DNA from: JARYLZ01 sp964388275
GTDB lineage: Bacteria; Bacteroidota; Ignavibacteria; SZUA-365
DNA: 64,000 nt
Assembly: GCA_964388275.1 (NCBI GenBank)
Contig: CAYLZD010000010.1
Coordinates: forward strand, 1 to 64,000
Direction: 5' to 3'
Position 1 is the stretch's first letter, and each line of letters opens with the position of its first letter. The notes beneath the pieces are model-generated. The model had not been told where the DNA came from and did no database searches. It saw only the letters and a list, made by a program, of their open reading frames with translations. Shown piece by piece: positions 35,883 through 44,874 of this stretch. The position numbers and the translations under genes are program-made.

Positions 35883-37187
35883 TCAATGACCGGCCGGTGT
35901 CGGCTTGGCGTTCCAGAGCTTGAGCATTAGCACAGCGCCTATCACCGAAAAGCCGATCATGCTTGGACCCCATGCGCCCCAGCCGAAATTATCAAGCAGC
36001 CAACCCATGCCGATGCCGACAGCCGCGCCGCCGATATACTGCATGCCATCGAACATTCCCGCCGCCGTCGCTGCCGCCTTCTGGCCGCCGAAATCCATGG
36101 AGGCCGTGCCCGACAGCATCGAGTGAACCATGGATATGGCAAGGGAATTGACGATGAAAGCGGCTATCACGAAGTTGAGATCCAGCGACAACCAGACCAC
36201 CGCCAGCGCCGCTATCTGCAGCATGTAACCGATGAAGGCCACGGGCGTGCGGCGTGACGAGAAGAGCCAGTCCGACATGGTGCCCGCGAGGAAGGCCCCG
36301 GCTATGCCCGCCGCCACCACCGCGAAAGCTCCTTTCTGAAAGACTCCCGAGTCCAGAGGAAGATGCTGCGCTTCCTGCATGTACCGCGGGAACCACTGCT
36401 CGAAACCGTGCCGCACGAAGCCCGTGCAGAACTCCGCGACGGCTATGGTGATCGTTACAGGATTCGTGAACACCCTTTTGAACACGAAGCGGAAATCCAC
36501 CTTCCCCTTGTAGTCGCTCGTCGCGTCGGCCGTGTTCAGCGGGGCCAGTCCAGCTTCCTCCGGCACATTGCGCACGTACAGGTACGTGAGCAGCGCCATT
36601 ATGCCCACTATTCCGGCGGGTATGAAGAAGACCCATTGCCACGGGAGCAGCGTCACTATGACTCCGCCGATGAAAAAGATCAGCGCCCGGCCGCTTTGAA
36701 TCATCGAGCCGAAAATCGCGGAAAACACCCCCCTTTCCCTGACGTGGAACCAGCCGGAATTCACCTTTATCAGAGCCAGCGCGCTGAAGGACTGGAAATA
36801 ACTGTTCAGCGCCCAGACGGAAGCGAAATATGCGAGCAGAAAAGGTCCCGTTCCGAAAAATCCGAGATAAGCTCCCAGACCGAAAAACACGTTGAAGATC
36901 ATTGCGCCGGTGGCGCCGATTATCATGGCGCGCCTTCCGCCTATACGATCAGCGATAGGGCCGTTGAATAATGCCGCGAAACCGTATAGCGTGAGTGCGG
37001 CTGTGATTATGGCGCCTATCTCGGTCTTGTCCCAGCCATAGGAGTCCGACAGCGATTTGTTGGCGAAGGACAGGTTGTAGCGCGCCATGTACATCACCGC
37101 GTATGTAAATCCCAGAGTCAGCCAGTTGACGCTTCGTCGCCTGCGGAATTCAGGCGGGTGATTCAACGGATTGCGTGTGAATTTCAT
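35883..37187 (-). CDS. MFS transporter, organophosphate:phosphate antiporter type
   Basis: A 434-residue inner-membrane protein with about 12 hydrophobic helices. The first helix carries YAVMYMARYNLSFANKSL, the RYNLS signature of the GlpT/UhpT/PgtP family, which exchanges sugar or glycerol phosphates for inorganic phosphate. PIADRIGGRRAMIIG is the MFS loop 2-3 motif, and TMSDWLFSSRRTPVAF the equivalent loop 8-9 motif. The substrate is not certain; no two-component regulator (such as UhpABC) lies nearby. It is transcribed away from rsgA and toward the FN3 gene. Confidence 0.85.
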   Translation of the reverse strand: MKFTRNPLNHPPEFRRRRSVNWLTLGFTYAVMYMARYNLSFANKSLSDSYGWDKTEIGAIITAALTLYGFAALFNGPIADRIGGRRAMIIGATGAMIFNVFFGLGAYLGFFGTGPFLLAYFASVWALNSYFQSFSALALIKVNSGWFHVRERGVFSAIFGSMIQSGRALIFFIGGVIVTLLPWQWVFFIPAGIVGIMALLTYLYVRNVPEEAGLAPLNTADATSDYKGKVDFRFVFKRVFTNPVTITIAVAEFCTGFVRHGFEQWFPRYMQEAQHLPLDSGVFQKGAFAVVAAGIAGAFLAGTMSDWLFSSRRTPVAFIGYMLQIAALAVVWLSLDLNFVIAAFIVNSLAISMVHSMLSGTASMDFGGQKAAATAAGMFDGMQYIGGAAVGIGMGWLLDNFGWGAWGPSMIGFSVIGAVLMLKLWNAKPTPAGH

Positions 37188-37453
37188 CGTGCTCGTTGTT
37201 GGAATGTATGGTCAGGTGGCGGATGAGGGAGAAGAGGCTGCGATGAAAATAGGATTTTATGGAGCAACGAGGAAAATCCCATGCCATTCTCACGGCGGGA
37301 ATCACGATGACCAGAGCGGGAAGCATTCGCGGGACTAACTTCACAAACGGTGGACGAGGGATGCGTCACCTGTCCATTGACCGCCTGCTGCTTGACAGTG
37401 ATGTTCCCGCAATGTAGTTTGTCCCCGAGGATGCAATTCGACAACGCAAGACG

Positions 37454-38581
37454 ATGAACAAGTCCGACGACCCGAATTCCGGCGATGCTCCACAGGACGC
37501 CCGGCAGGACGACGACGCGCCTCGGCGGGTTGAAAAACGCAAAAACCTGGAGAAACTTTGGCGCAAAGGGGATCTTCGTTGGCGTTTCAGCGGTGAGGAA
37601 GAGGGTGAGCACGATTTCATCGCGCGCAAAAGGGGAGGTCCTCGGAGGCATCAACTCGTAAGACCCGAAAACGAGAGAGACGCGCTTGTGGTTGAAACCG
37701 GCGGTCCCTCGGTCGTCCTGCTCGATGGAGACGAAGAGCTGCGCGCCCGCCCGAGACGGTCAACGACCACCGAAAATCCGAATTCCACACTTCTTGCCAT
37801 CGGCGACCGAGTCAGATATATCGGCGCGGGGCCGGGTGACGCTGTGATATCGCATGTATATGAAAGGCGCACGGCCCTGCTGCGCAGTTCGGTGTCGTCG
37901 CGCGGCGCTGCCGCCGTGCTGGTCGCGAATCTCGACCGCATCGTCATCGTGGCCGCCGCCACGAACGAGCTTCTCAAACCGGGCCTGATAGACCGCTACC
38001 TGATCGCCACGGTCATGGGAGGCATGGAACCGCTGATCTGCATAAACAAGATGGATCTGGTGGATGAAGAGGACTTGGCGTTGGTGGACGATACGGCCGG
38101 CATGTACAGGACAGCCGGCTATGAAGTGATCTATACGAGTTGCGTGAGCGGAGAAGGTCTGGACGAACTGGCCAATATGCTTCATGATTCCATATCCGCT
38201 TTCTCGGGTCATTCCGGCGTGGGAAAAACCAGCCTGCTGAACATCCTCGTCCCGCTGGCGGGCGGCAAAATAGACGAACTCAGCGAGCAGAGCCGGCGGG
38301 GCATGCATACGACCACCAAGAGCGTTCTCTATGATCTTCCCAACGGCGGCTACCTCGCGGATACGCCGGGCATCCGGGAATTCGGGCTCTTCCATTTCGA
38401 TCCCGCCGGACTGCGCGCCTATTACCCGGAATTCGTGGCCGTCGCCGACAACTGCCGCTTCCCTTCCTGCACGCATGTCCACGAACCGGGCTGCGCCGTG
38501 ATAGAAGCGTTGGAAGCGGGAGCGATTCATGCGGTGCGGTACAGGAATTACCTTCAGATACTAGCCAGCGAGGACGAGTGA
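37454..38581 (+). CDS. rsgA: Ribosome small-subunit-dependent GTPase RsgA
   Basis: A 375-residue circularly permuted GTPase that checks late maturation of the 30S subunit. Motif order is the permuted one: NKMD (G4), then GHSGVGKTSLLN (G1), HTTTKS (G2 region) and DTPG (G3). The C-terminal zinc finger CRFPSCTHVHEPGC is intact. The N-terminal OB-fold (about residues 78-150; VVETGGPSVVLLDGDEELRA, LLAIGDRVRYIG) follows an unusually long charged extension of about 75 residues rich in Arg, Asp and Glu, longer than in E. coli-type proteins. Confidence 0.93.
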   Translation: MNKSDDPNSGDAPQDARQDDDAPRRVEKRKNLEKLWRKGDLRWRFSGEEEGEHDFIARKRGGPRRHQLVRPENERDALVVETGGPSVVLLDGDEELRARPRRSTTTENPNSTLLAIGDRVRYIGAGPGDAVISHVYERRTALLRSSVSSRGAAAVLVANLDRIVIVAAATNELLKPGLIDRYLIATVMGGMEPLICINKMDLVDEEDLALVDDTAGMYRTAGYEVIYTSCVSGEGLDELANMLHDSISAFSGHSGVGKTSLLNILVPLAGGKIDELSEQSRRGMHTTTKSVLYDLPNGGYLADTPGIREFGLFHFDPAGLRAYYPEFVAVADNCRFPSCTHVHEPGCAVIEALEAGAIHAVRYRNYLQILASEDE

Positions 38582-38720
38582 GCGATCCCTTCCGTTCGCG
38601 TCGCGCTGTCTCGTAGCCAGCCTGTCGGCATCCGGAAGCAATTCTTTGCACCGTCGCATAGCATACCATTTCCTGTATTCGTACATTTCCGGAGTAGTTA
38701 TGCCATAACCCGGAGGGTAT

Positions 38721-41700
38721 ATGTTCACCCGAATCTCCGCGCTTCTTCTGTTCATTTCCATTTCGCTTCCCACCGCGGGCAACGACGCGGCCGGACGAGC
38801 GGGAAACAGCGGAGCGCCGAGTTTGTTGATGAATCCTTCATGGTCGCGATCCGGCGCGGCGCCTGCCGCCGACAGTATCTCCGGAGTCATCAACATATAC
38901 GCGCGGCTTCTTGCATTCACACCCTGCCCGGAAAAAGTGATCGTGTCGAGCAGCGCCGGCTTCCGTCCCAAGGATCTGGCATTGGTGATGCAGATGACCG
39001 GCGCGAAGGTGCGGAGACCCAACACCACGAACTACGGTCAGATCACAGACACGGCCTCGGCCGGAGTCTTCGAATTCGTCCGAATCAAACGCGTCGAGAC
39101 GCAGGAATTGGTGTTCGAGACGCCGCTGCAGCGCGTCTACGATCTTCGCGAAGCAGTGCAGGTGATACGCGTGCCCGAATACGGTGATGTGACCATAACT
39201 TCGGACGTGACCGCGCCGCCATGGGACGGGTCGACGGGCGGCGTGATCGCGCTGGTGAGCAACGGGACTGTGACTCTGCGCGCCGACATAGACGCAACCG
39301 GCACGGGTTTTCCGGGAGGAGATCCATCGGTCAATGCCAGTTTCAACAGTGTCACCGATTATGTGCATGCGACCCTTTCCGGCAGATCCGGCTTGAAGGG
39401 CGCCGGCATTGCCGCGGCCTTGCCCGACTCCAACGCGGGCCGGGGCGCTCTGGCCAACGGCGGCGGCGGCGGCAACGGCCACAATGCCGGCGGCGGCGGC
39501 GGAAGCAACGCGGGCACAGGCGGCAGAGGCGGCAATCAGCATAACGGAGCTTCACCAATGGAAATAGGAGGAATCGGCGGTTGGGCGCTGCCATACGGAG
39601 CGCAGCCGCCGCGCGTGTTCCTAGGCGGGGGAGGCGGAGGCGGTCATCAGAATGACGGGCTCGGTGTTAAGGGAGCTCCGGGAGGCGGCATCGTTATGAT
39701 CAAAGCGGACAGGATCCTCAGTCCGCTCGGAAGAGTCATCAAAGCCGACGGCGCGGCCCAGACACGCCGCGCGGGCAATGATGGAGGCGGCGGCGGGGGC
39801 GGCGGAGGCGCCATCCTGACTGACGTGCGCGAATTCGGAAACCGCGTCACATTGTCGGCCAGGGGAGGCAAGGGCGGCGACGTCGACAACGCGGGAAACA
39901 GAACTCAATGCCATGGATCGGGCGGCGGGGGCGGAGGCGGTGTCGTATGGATTTCCGGCGCGGTCTTCACTCCCAACATGCTGCCCATTGTCACAGGCGG
40001 AGCTCCGGGACTCAATGTAATTACCGGACCTTGCCGCGATCAGCCATACGGTGCGCTGGAAGGCGATACCGGTCTAACGCTCACCGAACTGCGAATCGAG
40101 TGGAACGGCGGGACTCCGCGCAGCTTCACGGCCACTTTGCCGGATACCATAAGAATCTGCGAAGGCGACTCCGTCTGGTTGAATCCTCGCGTCAACGGCG
40201 GCTTCCGGCCGCTCCGCTATGAATGGCGCCCTCCAATCGATCCTTCTGCCGTGGTCCGGCCGCCTGTCTCCACGACATACACGCTGATCGTCACCGACAT
40301 CTGTGACGACACCGCAATAGCATCGGTGCGGGTGGAGGTCATTCCGCTGCCGACCGCTGCCCTCCAGAAAAAATGCGACTCGCTTTTCGCCGAGCCTCCA
40401 GGGCTCAAGTACGAATGGTACCGCGACGGTTTCAGGCTCTATGGCGATTCGCTCGACCGCATCGAAGCTCGTATCGACGGCGTGTACTCGGTGCGTGTGG
40501 AAACTCCCGAGGGCTGCGGCTCGTTGTCGCCATCGCTCGAGGTACGGCTTCTCTCGGCCACTCCTCCACCCGGTCCCATCACAATTTGCGAGGACTCCTG
40601 CGTGACGTTGAGGCCTCTTGTCGGCGGCGGAACGGCGCCGTACACTTACTCGTGGATTCCGCAGGAAGGGATGATCCCTCCGCCGCATGCGCCCACGGTG
40701 TGCCCCGACAGCAGCACTACGTACGTGCTGACTGTAGTGGACGCATGCCTGGATACGGTGAGACTGCAGATCCCGGTCACCGTATTCCCGCGTCCTCTCG
40801 CGGCGATCAGCCGGTCCGGCGATACTTTACGCGCCGAACCGCCCGGCATGACGTACCAGTGGTTCAGAAACGACACGCTGCTGCCGGGCGCCAGGTCAAG
40901 GACTATAGTGCCGGACATTCCCGGCTTCTATTCAGTGGAAGTCACAAGCCTGGAAGGATGCCGGGCGATGTCGCCTCCCGAGAGGATCTTCCGCTTCGCG
41001 GCTTTTCTGCCTGCTTCATTGGCCGTCTGCCCTGATTCCTGCACAGTCTTGCCCTTGCTGGTGGCCGGAGGCCGTAAACCGTTCAGCTTCGCCTGGTCTC
41101 CCGGCGGTTCGCTGACGCTGCCGTCTGATTCGACTCCCGTCGCCTGTCCGGACAGCACGACCCTGTACACGGTGATAATCACCGACAATAATGGAGATAC
41201 CACATCGGCATCCGTCAGGGTTCGCGTTCATCCTCGAATTTCCGCGATCATTCACAGAAGCGGCGACACGTTGACCGCCGATCCGGAAGGAGCGTCCTAC
41301 CGCTGGTTCAGGGATGGAGTCCCTATCCCGGGCGCGGACCGCCGGCAGCTGATTACAGATGTCGACGGATTTTACACGGTCGAGATCATATCTTCTGAAG
41401 GCTGTCCCGCGCTGTCCCCGCCCGAGAGGCTCAAGAAGTACCTGTTGAGGATGCCCGGTGCTCCCAGTATCTGCCGTGATTCCTGCGTTTTATTGAGCCC
41501 CGAGGTTATAGGCGGCTCAAGACCTCTGAGCATGTTCTGGCGGCCGTCTGCGGGATTGAGTTTCCCGAGCGACTCCACGGCGCTGGCCTGTCCCGACTCC
41601 AGCACGACCTACATGCTCACCGTTATCGACTCGGAAGGGGATACGGTCGCTTCCGCGGTCGCGGTGCGAGTGGTTCCGCCGCCGCCGGCCGCAATTCGGA

Positions 41701-43010
41701 GAAGCGGAGACACGCTTATTGCGTCTCCGCCGGGCATGTCGTACCGTTGGTACCGGGATGGCCTGCTGTTGCCCGGGGAAAACGCGGACCGTCTTCTTGC
41801 ACCGGCCGCCGGCGCTTACACGGTGGAAGTGACATCGCTCGAAGGTTGCCCGGCACTCTCGAATCCGCTTCGAATAATCCGGATCGTGCTGCCTCCGTCC
41901 ATCGGCGTCTGCCCTGATTCCTGTGTGCTGCTTCAGCCCTCGATCATGGGCGCGCAGGGACCCAGCACTTTTCTATGGACTCCGGCCGCCGGACTCTCCT
42001 CGGACGCCGACTCCACACCGGTCGCCTGCCCGTTGTCGACAACGAGGTACCGGCTGCTGCTCATCGATGCGCTCGGCGACAGCGTTTCGGCCGAAATCGA
42101 GGTCGTGGTCCACGCTGTGCCTGCTGTGACGATAAACCGCATTGGCGACACGCTGTACGTTTCGCCGCCCGGTCTGCGGTGCAGGTGGTTTCTCGACGGG
42201 AGCGAGATTCCCGGCGCAACGGAGGAGCGCATTCATGCGCATGCCGACGGCATCTACACCGTTAATGCGCTTACACCCGAGGGATGTCCGGTCGAAAGCT
42301 CTCCTTACGACGTCAGGCGTCTGCCAGCCCTGGTTTCATTGCGTTGTCCGCCGCCGCGCCGTTACCGTCCGGGCGAGAGAGTAGAGGCCGTGTTGTCGCT
42401 GACTCTTCCCGAGGGGCCGCGTGTTGAAGGACCGGGCTCCGCCGCGGCGCACTTGCGGCTGAAGGCCGGCGTATTGGCCCCGTTGCCCGGCACTGCCGAC
42501 AGCGTGATCATCGAGCGGCCCGATATGCTCATAGTGCGTTCGATCGGCGGCATCCCCGCCGGCGCGGCCGAGCTTTCGCTGCCCTTGAACTTCATAGCCA
42601 CACTCGGCAGCGGCGAGTGCACCGAAATCGCTCTCGACTCCCTCAAATGGATAGGCGGCGATATGCCCATTCTGTACTCGGGGATATCCTGCGAAGTCTG
42701 CGTCGAGATCTGCCGCGAGGGAGGCGAGCGGTTATTCGACGACGGCGTCGGACATGCATATCTGCGCAATCACCCGGATCCATTCAACTCGACTACGATA
42801 ATCGAATACGGTCTGATCGAGGACGGCCCGTATGATCTCTTCGTCGTGGACGTTCTCGGCCGGCGCGTTGCGGATATTGCAGGCGGCCGGGGTGAAAGAG
42901 GCGGGCACAGGGTGGCTTTCGAGCGGTCCGGCCTCGGATCCGGAGTATATATCGCCGTTTTGGCCACGGAGAACATTTTCCTGCGCAGCAAGATGATAAT
43001 CGTGGAGTGA
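38721..43010 (+). CDS. 1429-residue repeat-rich T9SS surface protein
   Basis: A very large exported protein. The signal peptide is MFTRISALLLFISISLPTAG. Residues about 246-413 are glycine-rich (NGGGGGNGHNAGGGGG, GGRGGNQHNG), a feature of bacterial glycine-rich adhesin domains. Five repeats of about 143-148 residues start near residues 479, 622, 769, 917 and 1063, each with a (I/V)C..(D/G)(D/S)(C/V) opening, a YxW core, a CPDSS/T-T-Y turn and a GDTLxxxPPGxxYxWFRDG second half. A cohesin-like domain precedes the T9SS sorting domain (HPDPFNSTTIIEY to SKMIIVE). Likely a long fibre-like adhesin. The paired cysteines of each repeat probably form disulfides. Confidence 0.83.
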   Translation: MFTRISALLLFISISLPTAGNDAAGRAGNSGAPSLLMNPSWSRSGAAPAADSISGVINIYARLLAFTPCPEKVIVSSSAGFRPKDLALVMQMTGAKVRRPNTTNYGQITDTASAGVFEFVRIKRVETQELVFETPLQRVYDLREAVQVIRVPEYGDVTITSDVTAPPWDGSTGGVIALVSNGTVTLRADIDATGTGFPGGDPSVNASFNSVTDYVHATLSGRSGLKGAGIAAALPDSNAGRGALANGGGGGNGHNAGGGGGSNAGTGGRGGNQHNGASPMEIGGIGGWALPYGAQPPRVFLGGGGGGGHQNDGLGVKGAPGGGIVMIKADRILSPLGRVIKADGAAQTRRAGNDGGGGGGGGGAILTDVREFGNRVTLSARGGKGGDVDNAGNRTQCHGSGGGGGGGVVWISGAVFTPNMLPIVTGGAPGLNVITGPCRDQPYGALEGDTGLTLTELRIEWNGGTPRSFTATLPDTIRICEGDSVWLNPRVNGGFRPLRYEWRPPIDPSAVVRPPVSTTYTLIVTDICDDTAIASVRVEVIPLPTAALQKKCDSLFAEPPGLKYEWYRDGFRLYGDSLDRIEARIDGVYSVRVETPEGCGSLSPSLEVRLLSATPPPGPITICEDSCVTLRPLVGGGTAPYTYSWIPQEGMIPPPHAPTVCPDSSTTYVLTVVDACLDTVRLQIPVTVFPRPLAAISRSGDTLRAEPPGMTYQWFRNDTLLPGARSRTIVPDIPGFYSVEVTSLEGCRAMSPPERIFRFAAFLPASLAVCPDSCTVLPLLVAGGRKPFSFAWSPGGSLTLPSDSTPVACPDSTTLYTVIITDNNGDTTSASVRVRVHPRISAIIHRSGDTLTADPEGASYRWFRDGVPIPGADRRQLITDVDGFYTVEIISSEGCPALSPPERLKKYLLRMPGAPSICRDSCVLLSPEVIGGSRPLSMFWRPSAGLSFPSDSTALACPDSSTTYMLTVIDSEGDTVASAVAVRVVPPPPAAIRRSGDTLIASPPGMSYRWYRDGLLLPGENADRLLAPAAGAYTVEVTSLEGCPALSNPLRIIRIVLPPSIGVCPDSCVLLQPSIMGAQGPSTFLWTPAAGLSSDADSTPVACPLSTTRYRLLLIDALGDSVSAEIEVVVHAVPAVTINRIGDTLYVSPPGLRCRWFLDGSEIPGATEERIHAHADGIYTVNALTPEGCPVESSPYDVRRLPALVSLRCPPPRRYRPGERVEAVLSLTLPEGPRVEGPGSAAAHLRLKAGVLAPLPGTADSVIIERPDMLIVRSIGGIPAGAAELSLPLNFIATLGSGECTEIALDSLKWIGGDMPILYSGISCEVCVEICREGGERLFDDGVGHAYLRNHPDPFNSTTIIEYGLIEDGPYDLFVVDVLGRRVADIAGGRGERGGHRVAFERSGLGSGVYIAVLATENIFLRSKMIIVE

Positions 43011-43138
43011 AGCCGCCGCGCGGGGGTGTAAGAATCGCGTAAGTTTTTAGTGAGCGCCGCGTTTGCTAGATTGCGTTAACGGGAAACAGGCCAGCCTGAT
43101 CCCGACCCGCCATCAAAAACAAGCTCAAGGCCGTCACT

Positions 43139-43762
43139 ATGAAATTCCTGCGGAATATACTGCCAAAGGAAGAGAAGTATTTCGAGCATTTCAACGACAT
43201 CATCTCCCATATCGGTGAGATGGCGAAATTGACCCATCAGTACTTCTCCGAGCTGCCTTACGCCCCCGACATACTGTTGACACTGAAACCGCTGGAAAAG
43301 CGCTGCGACGAAATAACCAACAAGGTCGTCAAGCAACTCAACAAGACTTTCGTGACGCCGTTCGACCGGGAAGACATTCTGCAGCTCATTCAGCGGCTCG
43401 ACGACATCAGCGACACCCTGCTGGGCGCCTGCCTGCGGGTGGAGATATTCAAGCTGAACGATCACATCGACGGCGCGGAGAAACTCATGCGCATCGTTTC
43501 ACTGCAGATCCAGGAATTGGAGAAGGCCATACGCGGCATCAAGGAAAAACGCGACACGCTTGCCGAATGCAAGGCCGTCAAAGACCTGGAACGGGAAGCC
43601 GACGTGGTTTACCAGACGCATACGACGCGTCTTTTCGAGGAAGAGCGCGACGCCATCACATTGATCAAGAAAAAGGAAATACTCGAGATACTCGAAAATG
43701 CCTCCGATCGCTGCCAGGTCGTGGCGAACATGGTGATGTCCATCGTAATCAAGAACGCGTGA
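43139..43762 (+). CDS. PhoU-like/DUF47 accessory protein of PiT
   Basis: A 207-residue all-helical cytoplasmic protein of the DUF47/PhoU-like family that sits beside low-affinity PiT phosphate transporters. It starts MKFLRNILPKEEKYFEHFND. A PhoU-type acidic metal-binding pattern is present, LKPLEKRCDEITNKVVKQL and KDLEREADVVYQTHTTRLFE (E-x-x-x-D pairs). The stop is five bases before the transporter start, so they form an operon. Confidence 0.9.
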   Translation: MKFLRNILPKEEKYFEHFNDIISHIGEMAKLTHQYFSELPYAPDILLTLKPLEKRCDEITNKVVKQLNKTFVTPFDREDILQLIQRLDDISDTLLGACLRVEIFKLNDHIDGAEKLMRIVSLQIQELEKAIRGIKEKRDTLAECKAVKDLEREADVVYQTHTTRLFEEERDAITLIKKKEILEILENASDRCQVVANMVMSIVIKNA

Positions 43763-43767
43763 TAGCC

Positions 43768-44769
43768 ATGGCGGCGGTTATAGTCATCATCGCGCTGGCA
43801 CTCATATTCGACTTTTACAACGGGATGAACGACGCGGCGAATTCCATTGCCACCGTCGTTTCAACCCGCGTCTTGACTCCTCTGCAGGGTGTCATCTGGG
43901 CCGCGTTTTTCAACTTCATCGCGGCCTTTTTTTTCGGCGTTCACGTGGCGACGACCATCGGCAAAGGGCTCGTGGATGTTTCCATAGTCGACAACACCGT
44001 CATACTCGGCACCCTGCTCGGCGCGATCGCGATGACCGCCGCGGCCACGCATCGCGGCCTGCCCATCAGCGTTTCGCACGCCATCATCGGGGGTTACGGC
44101 GGCGCGGCAGTGGCGAAAGCCGGACCCGGAGTCCTGATTGTGGCGGGCTACACGAAGGTGCTGGCTTTCATCATCGCCGCGCCTTTTCTCGGCCTTTTAG
44201 TCGCCTACCTGTTCTCGGTCGTTACAATGTGGATAGTCAAGGACAAGGCTCCTCGCGGTGTGGACCGCTGGTTCCGGCATCTGCAGCTCGTTTCCGCGGC
44301 GTGGTACAGTCTGAGCCACGGCGCCAACGACGCGCAGAAAACCATGGGGATAATCGCCCTCGTGCTGTTCACAAACGGCCTGCTCGGCACGGAATTCTAC
44401 GTGCCGTTCTGGGTGATAATGACCTGTTATGCGTTCATCGCGCTCGGAACACTGGTGGGCGGATGGAAAGTCATCAGGACGCTGGGCATGCGCATGACCA
44501 AGCTCACTCCTTTCGGAGGATTCAGCGCGGAGTCCGGAGCGGCCATTACCATAATCGGCGCCACCTTGTTCGGCATACCGGTGAGCACGACGCACACCAT
44601 AACCGGCGCGATAATCGGAGTCGGCTCGGTGCGCGGCGTTTCCGCGGTCCGCTGGGGCGTCGCCCGCAACATCATGTGGGCCTGGATACTCACGATTCCC
44701 CTTTCGGCGGGCTTCGCCGCGTTGGCGTACACGCTCGTGGACATGATCAACAAGGCGTTTTTACTCTGA
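43768..44769 (+). CDS. PiT-family inorganic phosphate transporter
   Basis: A 333-residue inner-membrane protein that takes up inorganic phosphate with protons or sodium. I chose ATG 43768 (MAAVIVIIALALIFDFYNG); a longer frame from 43567 overlaps the PhoU-like gene and is spurious. Both inverted-repeat PiT signatures are intact: NGMNDAANSIATVVSTRVL and SHGANDAQKTMGII. About ten hydrophobic helices are present. There is no recognisable Pho box upstream of the pair, so constitutive expression is possible. Confidence 0.94.
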   Translation: MAAVIVIIALALIFDFYNGMNDAANSIATVVSTRVLTPLQGVIWAAFFNFIAAFFFGVHVATTIGKGLVDVSIVDNTVILGTLLGAIAMTAAATHRGLPISVSHAIIGGYGGAAVAKAGPGVLIVAGYTKVLAFIIAAPFLGLLVAYLFSVVTMWIVKDKAPRGVDRWFRHLQLVSAAWYSLSHGANDAQKTMGIIALVLFTNGLLGTEFYVPFWVIMTCYAFIALGTLVGGWKVIRTLGMRMTKLTPFGGFSAESGAAITIIGATLFGIPVSTTHTITGAIIGVGSVRGVSAVRWGVARNIMWAWILTIPLSAGFAALAYTLVDMINKAFLL

Positions 44770-44874
44770 GGCCGGAAATCGCCGCCTGACGCCGTCTCGC
44801 GCGGCAGCATGCGCGGGGCGGCGATGTTTCGTATGTTGCAGCCGGTACGTACGACAATTAAGGAGACGGATGCC

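Noticed and set aside
43567..43767. Longer upstream start for the PiT transporter
   Set aside because: The extension overlaps the PhoU-like gene out of frame and is Arg-rich non-homologous sequence; ATG 43768 begins exactly at the first helix.
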